From Aquirufa sp. (lineage in GTDB: Bacteria; Bacteroidota; Bacteroidia; Cytophagales; Spirosomataceae): 27,139 nucleotides of DNA. The position numbers were made by a program, and so were the translations under genes. The DNA is taken from positions 1-27,139 of the forward strand of contig JAURHT010000012.1 of assembly GCA_030833145.1 (NCBI GenBank), read 5' to 3'. The notes under the pieces are model-generated. The model saw nothing but the letters and a program-made list of their open reading frames with translations. It was not told the DNA's origin and did not search any database. Numbering within the stretch: position 1 is the stretch's first letter; the number at the start of each line of letters is the position of its first letter. Positions 15,652 through 23,712 of this stretch are shown here, piece by piece.

Positions 15652-18201
15652 ATGATACACGAAACCATCGGTTCGGTCGGACATTTATTTGTTATTATTT
15701 CCTTCGTAACAGCGCTATTAGCGACTTTTGCGTATTTCAAATCGACGCAGGCCGCAAATGAGATTGAGAATGATTGGAAAATGACGGCGCGCGTTTTATT
15801 CGGGCTGCATTTTATCTCGGTGATCGTGGTGGCGGCGAGTTTATTCGTGATCATCTACAACCATTATTTCGAATACCATTACGCGTTTACGCACTCCTCG
15901 TTGCAATTACCTACGATGTTCATGATCTCCTGTTATTGGGAAGGACAAGAGGGTTCGTTTTTATTATGGATCTTTTGGCAAGCGGTTTTAGGGCTTTTGT
16001 TAATGATCAAAAACCCGAAATGGGAGTCTCCTGTGATGACGGTTTTTGCCCTGGTTCAGACGTTTTTGACTTCGATGATTTTAGGGATCATTATCCCTTG
16101 GATTGATTTGAAAGTGGGTTCTTCGCCGTTCTTGTTGTTGCGCGAAGCGCAGCCGGATCTTCCGGTTTGGAGCATGCAGCCTAATTTTATTCCCAAAGAT
16201 GGCCGTGGATTGAATCCATTATTACAAAACTATTGGATGGTGATTCACCCGCCTACCTTGTTCTTAGGTTTTGCGTTGACATTAGTTCCGTTCGCCTATT
16301 TGATTGCGGGTTTGTGGAAAAAGAAATTGACGGAATGGGTGATGCCAGCATTGCCTTGGGCCCTTTTTAGTGCGGGAGTATTAGGGATAGGCATTATGAT
16401 GGGCGCTTATTGGGCTTATGAGACCTTAAACTTTGGGGGGTATTGGAACTGGGATCCGGTAGAGAATGCGTCATTTGTGCCTTGGTTAGTATTATTAGGT
16501 GCCATCCATACGATGATTGCGCACAAGACTTCAAGTTCGGCATTAAAGACTTCGATTATTTTAGTGATTGCTACCTTCATATTGGTCTTGTATTCGACCT
16601 TCTTGAACCGTTCTGGAATTCTGGGGAATGCCTCTGTGCACTCCTTTACGGATTTAGGTCTTTCTGGGCAGTTGTTATTATATATGGGAACCTTCCTTTT
16701 AGTAGCGATCGGAATGTCGATCTACCGTTGGAAGGATTTGCCTAAGGACCAAAAAGAATTAGGGACGTATAACCGCGAGTTTTGGGTTTTTGTGGGTGCG
16801 GCAGTTTTAGGCTTGTCGGCTTTCCAATTAACATTTACGACTTCGATCCCCGTTTATAATAAGATTGCTGAGGCTTTTGGCATTCTATCAAACATCGCCT
16901 TACCGGCAGACCAAGCAGAACACTACAGCAAAATTCAGATTTGGATTTTCTTAGCGGTAGCTATTTTGAGTGGTATCGGCCAATATGTGTGGTGGGGGAA
17001 AATCAAACAAAGCACGACTTTCAAACCTCTTTTAAGTCCCGCTTTAGCAGCGACTTTATTGAGCGTTGTCTTCATTAACATAGGTAAGATTTACACACTA
17101 TCGTACATCGCGTTGTTGTGGAGTAGTTTGTTTGCGGTTTTGGCAAACTTCAAAATCTTGTGGTTCCTGATTCGTGAGAAATTCTCTTTAGTAGGTGGAG
17201 CCCTGGCACACGTAGGATTAGCGATTATGTTAATCGGTATTTTATTCTCCGCGGGTTATTCCAAAGTCGTTTCGTTGAACCGCTCTGGTTTTGCAATCAG
17301 CACGAAAGTAGAGGAATTCACCAAAGACAATAACAAGGAAAACAAAGAGAACTTACCACTTTGGCTAGGACAAGGAGCCCAAATGCAGGACTATTTGGTA
17401 ACCTACAAAGGACGTCGCATCGAGGTGCGCGGACACAAAGGTTATTTCAACAAGAATGATTTTGAGATTATTGAAGGGGACTTCCACGCGGTGGCTTTGA
17501 AAAATATCGAACGCGATGGAGTGAAAATTGCCACTAAAGGTGACACGGTAACCGTAGAACCAGAGAACACCTATTACGAATTAGAATTCAAAAACGAGGA
17601 AGGAAAAGCTGTTTCGCTCTTCCCGAGATGGCAAGTGAACCCGAAAATGGGCACGGCGATTTCTCCAGACGTAAAACACGCGTGGAACCACGATATTTAC
17701 ACTTACGTTTCTCTTGATCCGCGTTTAGCAGCCGAAGCAGGTTCTGAAAAACAATGGTCGCAAACAGAAGCCCAAACGGTTACCACCGGTGATACCCTTT
17801 TCATCAATGACTTTGTTGCCATCTTAAAGGAGGTGAATCGAGTAACAAATGTGGACGGGGTAGAATTAGGCGCGAACGATGCCGCAGTTCAAGCGAACTT
17901 CCAAGTATTAGGCAAAAACTCACAGCAGTTTACGTTGAGCCCTATCTTCGTCATTAAAGGCGGAATGGTTGCAATGCCTGCGTTCGAAAGCGAAGAGACG
18001 GGCATTAAAATTAAATTTACGGGCATCAACCCACAAGCCCAGGAGTTTGGTTTTGCGTGGAATACCACCCAACAAGAATTAATCGTGGTGAAAGCCTTAG
18101 AAAAACCTTATATTAATTTAGTGTGGATCGGTTCTATCTTGATTTTCATCGGTTTATTTATCGCGACGTATCGCCGTTTAAAACCCGCAACCGCGGCTTA
18201 A
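15652..18201 (+). CDS. ccmF: Heme lyase CcmF
   Basis: An 849-residue inner-membrane protein that attaches heme from CcmE to apocytochrome c. It is longer than typical proteobacterial CcmF (about 650 residues) because of a large soluble domain (about 555-810) before the last helix. The WWD motif is clear as FGGYWNWDPVENASFVPW (261-278), as are periplasmic SCYWEGQEGSFLLW (93-106) and IHPPTLFLG (198-206), with His199 a likely heme ligand. C-terminal LVWIGSILIFIGLFIATY is the final helix. It starts one base after ccmE stops. No ccmH gene follows. Confidence 0.95.
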   Translation: MIHETIGSVGHLFVIISFVTALLATFAYFKSTQAANEIENDWKMTARVLFGLHFISVIVVAASLFVIIYNHYFEYHYAFTHSSLQLPTMFMISCYWEGQEGSFLLWIFWQAVLGLLLMIKNPKWESPVMTVFALVQTFLTSMILGIIIPWIDLKVGSSPFLLLREAQPDLPVWSMQPNFIPKDGRGLNPLLQNYWMVIHPPTLFLGFALTLVPFAYLIAGLWKKKLTEWVMPALPWALFSAGVLGIGIMMGAYWAYETLNFGGYWNWDPVENASFVPWLVLLGAIHTMIAHKTSSSALKTSIILVIATFILVLYSTFLNRSGILGNASVHSFTDLGLSGQLLLYMGTFLLVAIGMSIYRWKDLPKDQKELGTYNREFWVFVGAAVLGLSAFQLTFTTSIPVYNKIAEAFGILSNIALPADQAEHYSKIQIWIFLAVAILSGIGQYVWWGKIKQSTTFKPLLSPALAATLLSVVFINIGKIYTLSYIALLWSSLFAVLANFKILWFLIREKFSLVGGALAHVGLAIMLIGILFSAGYSKVVSLNRSGFAISTKVEEFTKDNNKENKENLPLWLGQGAQMQDYLVTYKGRRIEVRGHKGYFNKNDFEIIEGDFHAVALKNIERDGVKIATKGDTVTVEPENTYYELEFKNEEGKAVSLFPRWQVNPKMGTAISPDVKHAWNHDIYTYVSLDPRLAAEAGSEKQWSQTEAQTVTTGDTLFINDFVAILKEVNRVTNVDGVELGANDAAVQANFQVLGKNSQQFTLSPIFVIKGGMVAMPAFESEETGIKIKFTGINPQAQEFGFAWNTTQQELIVVKALEKPYINLVWIGSILIFIGLFIATYRRLKPATAA

Positions 18202-18202
18202 T

Positions 18203-18418
18203 ATGGGAAAGAAAGAGATCTTAAGTTTAGCAGCGGCTATCGGATTCATCCTCATTTGGATTATCGATTTGAATAGCCCTACACCTGCGGAGGTGAAGGG
18301 ACAGTTTTGGGGAGAAATTTTCTACCACTATGGCTGGTTAATGTATGGGGTAGGCTGTTTATTCTACTACCAATTCGCAAAAAACGAACGGATCAAAAAA
18401 GAGAAAGATGGAAAGTAA
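18203..18418 (+). CDS. Small two-helix membrane protein downstream of ccmF
   Basis: A 71-residue protein starting one base after the ccmF stop and overlapping the next gene by 11 bases, so it is a real translated unit of the operon. Two hydrophobic helices (about 6-23 and 44-60) are joined by a loop containing DLNSPTPAEVKGQFWGEIFYHYGW, and the tail is strongly charged (KNERIKKEKDGK). I do not recognise a family. Its place next to ccmF suggests a small subunit of the cytochrome c assembly complex, but this is inference from position only. Confidence 0.7.
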   Translation: MGKKEILSLAAAIGFILIWIIDLNSPTPAEVKGQFWGEIFYHYGWLMYGVGCLFYYQFAKNERIKKEKDGK

Positions 18419-19724
18419 TATCAGTTTGGATAATGCTCAAATCATTGGTATCATCGCCTCGATGGTTTTTTCTGCCTTCTTTTCTGGTGTCGAAATGGCC
18501 TTTGTCTCCTCGAACAAATTGTACTTTGAGCTCAAAGCAAAGCAAGACATTCTGAGTGCTAAAATTATTGCGAATTTCAACCAGCATCCCTCCCGCTTCA
18601 TCGGAACCATGCTCATCGGAAATACCTTATCCCTAGTGGCCTACGGTATTTTTATGGAGGAATTTCTGCACCACGTCGTGTTACATTTCTTGTCTATCAA
18701 TGAAATTTTGGCCCGATTAATTGCCACAATCGTAGCGACCGTTCTTATCTTGATGACATCAGAGTTTACGCCTAAAAGCATCTTCTTGATTAACCCAGAT
18801 GCCATTTTAGAATTTTTAGCCATTCCAATTTGGGTGATTTATACCTTGATGTTCCCTTTAGTTTGGGTGACGGTGGGTCTTTCTAAATGGTTTATTACTA
18901 AAGTCCTTCGATTGAGTTATTCAGAAGAAAAACCGGCCTTCGGGTTAACGGATTTAAACCATTACCTCCAAAACCTAAACCGCAAAATATCCACCGAGCA
19001 AGAGGCTGAAGTGGACCACAAGATCTTCCACAATGCACTTGAATTTAAGCAGGTGAAGGTACGTGATTGTATGATCCCTAGAACCGAGATTACGGCAATT
19101 GATATTGAAGATGGAATCGAGAAACTGAAGGAGGTATTCCTGGAAAGTGGTCACTCGAAAGTTTTGGTATATAAAGAGACCTTAGAGGAGGTCGTCGGCT
19201 ACTGCCATTCTTTGGCCCTATTCAAAAAGCCTAAAGACTTGCAATCCATTCTGACCAGTATTCCCATTGTTCCAGAAGCAATGCCGGCGAATGATTTAAT
19301 GATCAAGTTCTCGAAAGAACGAAAGTCGCTGGCTTTAGTAGTGGATGAATTCGGGTCTACTAGCGGATTAGTGAGTATGGAGGATGTGATGGAACAGATT
19401 TTTGGGGAGATTCAGGATGAATACGATGATTCAGAGGACTGGATTGAGAAGCAAATCGATGAGACTACTTTCGTGCTATCTGGCCGTCACGAGATCGATT
19501 ATTTGAATGAAAAATATGAGTGGAATTTACCAGAAGGCGATTACGAAACGTTAGGAGGGATGTTGATCAGCTTGTATGAGGATATTCCGCAAGAAAATGA
19601 GTTGATTACCTTAGCGCCTTTCCAGTTTCAAATTTTAACGACGACTGATGCTCGTATTGATACTGTTAAAGTAATGATTACCGGCAAAATTGCTCCGGCT
19701 CCCTCATCCGAATTACTGCATTAA
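18408..19724 (+). CDS. CNNM/CBS-domain transporter (HlyC/CorC family)
   Basis: A 438-residue inner-membrane protein. It has an N-terminal CNNM (DUF21) domain with three to four helices (about 10-165, including FSAFFSGVEMAFVSSNKL and TSEFTPKSIF), a pair of CBS domains (about 215-340, VRDCMIPRTEITAID and LALVVDEFGSTSGLVSMEDVMEQIFGEI) and a CorC/HlyC C-terminal domain (about 350-430). Members export Mg2+ or Co2+ or affect metal homeostasis; GldE of gliding bacteria is a relative, but no gld genes are nearby. The start overlaps the previous small gene by 11 bases. Its end overlaps menF by 12 bases, tail to tail. Confidence 0.9.
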   Translation: MESNISLDNAQIIGIIASMVFSAFFSGVEMAFVSSNKLYFELKAKQDILSAKIIANFNQHPSRFIGTMLIGNTLSLVAYGIFMEEFLHHVVLHFLSINEILARLIATIVATVLILMTSEFTPKSIFLINPDAILEFLAIPIWVIYTLMFPLVWVTVGLSKWFITKVLRLSYSEEKPAFGLTDLNHYLQNLNRKISTEQEAEVDHKIFHNALEFKQVKVRDCMIPRTEITAIDIEDGIEKLKEVFLESGHSKVLVYKETLEEVVGYCHSLALFKKPKDLQSILTSIPIVPEAMPANDLMIKFSKERKSLALVVDEFGSTSGLVSMEDVMEQIFGEIQDEYDDSEDWIEKQIDETTFVLSGRHEIDYLNEKYEWNLPEGDYETLGGMLISLYEDIPQENELITLAPFQFQILTTTDARIDTVKVMITGKIAPAPSSELLH

Positions 19725-20801
19725 TACCCGCTGCAAGGTTTGGCATTTCATTTGGGTTTCCTGCCATTCCTTTTCCGGAATAGAATCTTCCGTGATGCCG
19801 CATCCGGCATAGAAAACGGCTTTCTTACCTCTGATTTCCACCGTACGCAAATTCACAAATAAGTGCGTGGTATTCCCAAGATTCACTGGGCCTATATAGC
19901 CTGAATACATCGAGCGATCATGACTTTCAGTCTTGGAGATAAAATCAACGGCCTCCTGTTTAGGCGTACCACAAACAGCAGACGTAGGATGCAATAAGCC
20001 TAGCATCAAACCGGGCAATTGCGGAAAATCCATCGCTTTTGTATCGACGATGTATTCCGTTTTCAGGTGCAATAAGTTTCCGGTGGAAATAGTTTTAGGG
20101 CCTATTTCAGTATATTCTCTCAAACGGATCTTCTTAAAGCAATCGATAATATAACGACTGACGAAGGCCTGTTCTTCAATCTCTTTTTGGGACCAACGAG
20201 CCTGAGAAGTCGAAATGGCAAACCCGTCCGCATCTACTCCTGATTGGGTACCCGCCAGAGAAATCGTGCGGAAAATTCCGGCTGCATTTTGTTCGACTAA
20301 AATTTCTGGGGTCGCACACATCCAAACTCCGCCTAAAGCTGGAATGGATAATGCACACACAAAGGCATTGGGGTAAGCGGCGCCTAATTCTTCGAGCGCT
20401 GCCATCACGTTAAAATCGGCCGGCAAATCTTGTTGGTCTGTCCTAGACAAAACCACTTTCTGCAAAGGCCCTTGCTTGATGGCCGCAATAGCCTCTGAAA
20501 CCCAGCCCATAAATTCGCTTTTCTTAACCGGATTTTCAGCGGGTGCTACGAAAGGTTTGGTACTTTCAGCTGATTGCAGCGGAAAAGAGGTTACTGAATC
20601 CGCTTGTAGAAAATAAGGTAATCCGATAAAAGGCGCGGCTAAGAAACCGGCAGCTAAATCTGCTAAATTCCAGCCATCTTCCAGTATGGTTCCTCCAGAA
20701 AAATCCTGCAATAGAAAGGCCTCCTCACCTTGCGGCAAGCGCCAAGCCGCAACTGCTGCTCCTTTTGCAATCCCCTCTTCCCAAACTAACCCTTGTTTCA
20801 T
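19713..20801 (-). CDS. menF: Isochorismate synthase MenF
   Basis: A 362-residue chorismate-utilising enzyme that converts chorismate to isochorismate, the first committed step of menaquinone synthesis. Motifs: general-base Lys115 (LQKVVLSR, 113-120), RTISLAGTQ (178-186), HLKTEYIV (245-252), LLHPTSAVCGTPK (269-281) and YAGCGIT (331-337). ATG 20801 is used; the longer frame to 20840 would need TTG. Start and upstream menI stop overlap as TAATG, showing coupling. Distinction from salicylate or anthranilate synthases rests on the motifs and on the MenI neighbour. Confidence 0.9.
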   Translation of the reverse strand: MKQGLVWEEGIAKGAAVAAWRLPQGEEAFLLQDFSGGTILEDGWNLADLAAGFLAAPFIGLPYFLQADSVTSFPLQSAESTKPFVAPAENPVKKSEFMGWVSEAIAAIKQGPLQKVVLSRTDQQDLPADFNVMAALEELGAAYPNAFVCALSIPALGGVWMCATPEILVEQNAAGIFRTISLAGTQSGVDADGFAISTSQARWSQKEIEEQAFVSRYIIDCFKKIRLREYTEIGPKTISTGNLLHLKTEYIVDTKAMDFPQLPGLMLGLLHPTSAVCGTPKQEAVDFISKTESHDRSMYSGYIGPVNLGNTTHLFVNLRTVEIRGKKAVFYAGCGITEDSIPEKEWQETQMKCQTLQRVLMQ

Positions 20802-21220
20802 TATAATGGTATAATCGCCACCGTTAAACGGCTGGCACAAATCAAATTTTCTTCCTCGTCGTGAATCTTAATTTCGTACACATGAATCTTGCGACCTATA
20901 CGTAATGGAATACACGTCCCAATCACATACCCCCCTCGCGCAGACTTCAAATGGTTCGCATTTATCTCTACGCCCACTCCCGTTTCCGCCTTCGGATCCT
21001 TAACGGCTAAAACGACCGCCACACTTCCTAGCGTTTCCGCTAAAACCACCGAAGCTCCTCCATGTAACAAACCCAAGGGCTGTTTTGTTCGGTGATCGAC
21101 TGGCATTTTGGCTTTAATAAATCCAGGCTGAATTTCCGTAAACTCAATACCCAAATGCTCGATCATATTTCCCTTCGACATCGAATTCAATGTGTCTATG
21201 GAGATGGAAGTATTAAACAT
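20801..21220 (-). CDS. menI: Hotdog thioesterase, probable 1,4-dihydroxy-2-naphthoyl-CoA thioesterase (MenI/YdiI type)
   Basis: A 139-residue hotdog protein very like E. coli YdiI: LGIEFTEI...MPVDHRTKQPLGLLHGGASVVLAETLGSVA (38-67) and EINANHLKSARGG (85-97). His53, catalytic Glu62 and His90 are in the expected places. YdiI-type enzymes hydrolyse DHNA-CoA in menaquinone synthesis, and coupling to menF supports that role here. ATG 21220 is preferred; the frame extends to 21271 only through TTG and would run into the divergent gene at 21266. Confidence 0.85.
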   Translation of the reverse strand: MFNTSISIDTLNSMSKGNMIEHLGIEFTEIQPGFIKAKMPVDHRTKQPLGLLHGGASVVLAETLGSVAVVLAVKDPKAETGVGVEINANHLKSARGGYVIGTCIPLRIGRKIHVYEIKIHDEEENLICASRLTVAIIPL

Positions 21221-21265
21221 ATATTTCGTAATTTTGGCTAAAATTCGGAATAAAATACGATTAAT

Positions 21266-21919
21266 ATGCAAGCTCGGCCTGATTTAGTGAAAGATATTTA
21301 CCTGATTCGCCACGGCGAAACGGAATACAATCGCAAGGGGGTCGTGCAAGGCAGTGGGATTGATGCAGATTTAAATGAATTAGGCCAAAAGCAGGCCGCC
21401 GCATTTTTTGCGCATTACCAAGATCTTCCCATCGACAAAATCTACACTTCCGCATTGAAAAGAACCCATCAATCCGTAAAAGGATTCATCGACAAAGGAC
21501 TTCCATGGGAACAACATGAAGGTTTAAACGAGATTTCGTGGGGAAATAAAGAAGGAAAATCGCCTAATACAGCCGACGATTTATACTACAAAAACCTAAC
21601 CAAAACTTGGCGCGAGGGCAATGTCCACGTACAATCTGAGGAAGGTGAAAGTCCAATAGAAGTTTTAGAACGCCAAAAACCGGTGGTCGATCTACTACTT
21701 TCAAGACACGAAGAAAAGGCTATTTTAATTGCGATGCACGGACGTGCCATGCGGGTGCTACTAACGCATTTGTTTAACGCCCCTCTTCACCACATGGATA
21801 ACTACGCACACCAAAACCTGTGCCTTTATCACTTACAATACGATTATGCAGCCCAAGAATTCAGGCTGGTTAAAGGCAATTGCGTTATTCATTTAGCTGG
21901 TTTACCAGAATCCATGTAA
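21266..21919 (+). CDS. Histidine phosphatase (phosphoglycerate mutase-like) family protein
   Basis: A 217-residue protein of the histidine phosphatase superfamily. Arg15-His16-Gly17-Glu (LIRHGETEYN) carries the phosphorylated His; Arg66 (SALKRTHQS), Glu89 (LNEISWG) and His158 (AMHGRAMR) complete the pocket. Members range from phosphoglycerate mutase to cobalamin or sugar phosphatases. The length and lack of the full mutase lid favour a phosphatase of unknown substrate. A TAATTTTG -7-like box is at 21229-21236. The next gene starts two bases after it, so it likely shares an operon with the kinase and regulator that follow. Confidence 0.85.
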   Translation: MQARPDLVKDIYLIRHGETEYNRKGVVQGSGIDADLNELGQKQAAAFFAHYQDLPIDKIYTSALKRTHQSVKGFIDKGLPWEQHEGLNEISWGNKEGKSPNTADDLYYKNLTKTWREGNVHVQSEEGESPIEVLERQKPVVDLLLSRHEEKAILIAMHGRAMRVLLTHLFNAPLHHMDNYAHQNLCLYHLQYDYAAQEFRLVKGNCVIHLAGLPESM

Positions 21920-21920
21920 T

Positions 21921-22967
21921 ATGTTACGAGAACGCATGTATTGGGTGTTTCAAGGCGGCGGCTGGTTCGCTTGGATTCTCAATGAGGCGGTATTGTACAC
22001 GAATCAATATGGCTGGCATTGGGCTTGGTTATACGCGTCTATGGCCAATATCTCGTTAGCCATTTTACTCACGCACCAATACAAACGTATCGCGAAGCAT
22101 TTTGCCTGGCAAGATTTACCCCTTTTTGCGATGTTGCGCAACCACTTCATCGCCCTGTGTGTGATGGCTAGTTGCCTCGTTGCGCTGAATTTACCCATCG
22201 ACCAATACTTGTTAGGGGAGAATTTTGAGGTGCAAATTAGCCCTTTCATCATCACCCAATACCTCTTCAACTTTATGAAGCCGCTGGCGATTTGGATGTT
22301 GATTTATTTCTTCTTCCAATACTCGAAAAAACAGCTCGTGATGGAGCGGGAAAACAATCAACTCGAAAGGGCTATTCAAGAAACAGAGGGCAAGGTCTTG
22401 CGCGCGCAGATGAACCCCCATTTCGTTTTCAATGCCCTGAATAGCATTCGGGCCTTAATCACAGAGGATCCAGCTAAGGCCAAAAAAGGAATCAACCAAC
22501 TCTCCAAACTGCTCCGCAGCTCCCTGCTCACCGAGCGCAAAAAGACGATCTCTATCGCAGAAGAATTAGACACGATTATCGACTACCTGAATTTGGAAAA
22601 GATCCGCTACGAAGAGCGCCTGACCTGGAAAGTAGACGTAGCAAAGGAAATAAATCAAGCCCAAATCCCTCCCATGTTGTTACAGACCTTGGTAGAGAAT
22701 GCCATCAAGCATGGGATTGCGCATTCTTCGAAGGAAGGCTTGATCGAAATCAAGGGTGAGGTTATCGGTGATCAAATTCAATTACAAGTCATCAATTCAG
22801 GGCATTTAAAAAGCCGCGGGGAATCCACCGGCATCGGCTTGATCAATTCCCAAAATCGCCTCACTTTATTGTTTGGGGAGACCGCTCATATTGACATTAA
22901 GCCTTTGGACAAAAATCGCATACTTGCTTCCGTCACGATTCCGTACCTTGCTGAAACAATAGCCTAA
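21921..22967 (+). CDS. LytS/YehU-type sensor histidine kinase
   Basis: A 348-residue inner-membrane kinase. About four helices lie in residues 10-133, then a short coiled coil (about 135-160) and the His_kinase domain with phospho-acceptor His167 in RAQMNPHFVFNALNSIRALI. The ATPase part has the N-box LVENAIKHGIAH (Asn260) and a glycine box STGIGLINSQNRL. There is no separate periplasmic sensor domain, so the signal is probably sensed in the membrane. Its cognate LytTR regulator starts seven bases downstream. The input signal is unknown. Confidence 0.93.
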   Translation: MLRERMYWVFQGGGWFAWILNEAVLYTNQYGWHWAWLYASMANISLAILLTHQYKRIAKHFAWQDLPLFAMLRNHFIALCVMASCLVALNLPIDQYLLGENFEVQISPFIITQYLFNFMKPLAIWMLIYFFFQYSKKQLVMERENNQLERAIQETEGKVLRAQMNPHFVFNALNSIRALITEDPAKAKKGINQLSKLLRSSLLTERKKTISIAEELDTIIDYLNLEKIRYEERLTWKVDVAKEINQAQIPPMLLQTLVENAIKHGIAHSSKEGLIEIKGEVIGDQIQLQVINSGHLKSRGESTGIGLINSQNRLTLLFGETAHIDIKPLDKNRILASVTIPYLAETIA

Positions 22968-22974
22968 ATCCCCT

Positions 22975-23712
22975 ATGAGAGCCATCATTGTTGACGACGA
23001 ACGCCTTGCCAGAAATGAACTGAAACGTTTATTGGAAAATTTTCCCTCCATCGAGGTGATCGGTGAAGCGGCGAACACAGAGGAGGCAAGTCAACTCATC
23101 GAAGAATTACAACCGGATGTGGCCTTTTTAGACATCCAAATGCCTGGTAAGACAGGCTTTGAGTGGCTAGAGGAATGGGATGGTTTTCTCCCGGAGATTA
23201 TTTTCACAACAGCATTTGACGAATATGCGCTGAAGGCGTTCGAAGTGAACGCTTTAGACTATGTTTTAAAGCCGATTGAATTAGCGCGTTTAAGTGAGAG
23301 CATTCAGAAATTAGAATCCCGTTTTCAGCGACCTATCTCTACAGAGAAAACGACGTCTACGAACCATGTTTTAGGGGGGAATGATCAAATCTTCGTAAAA
23401 GACGGGGAGAAATGTTGGTTTGTGCGCTTGGATCGCGTACGCTTGTGTGAATCGATGGGGAATTATGTGCGCTTGTTTTTTGACGACCAAAAACCCCTCG
23501 TCCTAAAATCCCTCAATTCCTTAGAAGAACGCTTAGATCCGAAATTATTCTTCCGTTGCAATCGCAAACACATCGTCAACCTGAACTTCATTGAGAAGAT
23601 TGAACCTTGGTTTTCCGGTGGACTACAAGTAACCTTAAAGGGAGATAAAGCAGAGAAAATCGAAATTTCGCGCCGTCAATCTATCCGCTTTAAGGAGCTT
23701 TTGTCTCTTTAG
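22975..23712 (+). CDS. LytTR-family response regulator
   Basis: A 245-residue regulator. The receiver domain (1-115) has acidic pair Asp7-Asp8 (VDDER), phospho-acceptor Asp53 (FLDIQMPGKTGFEWL), Thr in FTTAFDEYALKAFE and Lys in DYVLKPIE. The LytTR DNA-binding domain (about 140-243) has KCWFVRLDRVRLCESMGNYVRLFF and FFRCNRKHIVNLNFIEKIEPWFSGGLQVTL. It pairs with the LytS-type kinase just upstream and ends in a 23-base tail-to-tail overlap with the AI-2E-family permease. Target genes cannot be told from the window. Confidence 0.94.
   Translation: MRAIIVDDERLARNELKRLLENFPSIEVIGEAANTEEASQLIEELQPDVAFLDIQMPGKTGFEWLEEWDGFLPEIIFTTAFDEYALKAFEVNALDYVLKPIELARLSESIQKLESRFQRPISTEKTTSTNHVLGGNDQIFVKDGEKCWFVRLDRVRLCESMGNYVRLFFDDQKPLVLKSLNSLEERLDPKLFFRCNRKHIVNLNFIEKIEPWFSGGLQVTLKGDKAEKIEISRRQSIRFKELLSL

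Noticed and set aside
18408..19724. GldE gliding-motility protein
   Set aside because: The CNNM-CBS-CorC layout is shared with GldE, but no gldD or other gld gene is adjacent and the sequence reads as the general HlyC/CorC type.
19713..20840. Longer menF frame starting at 20840
   Set aside because: It needs a TTG inside menI; ATG 20801 overlaps the menI stop as TAATG.
20801..21271. Longer menI frame starting at 21271
   Set aside because: It needs a TTG and would overlap the start of the divergent gene at 21266; ATG 21220 fits the family.
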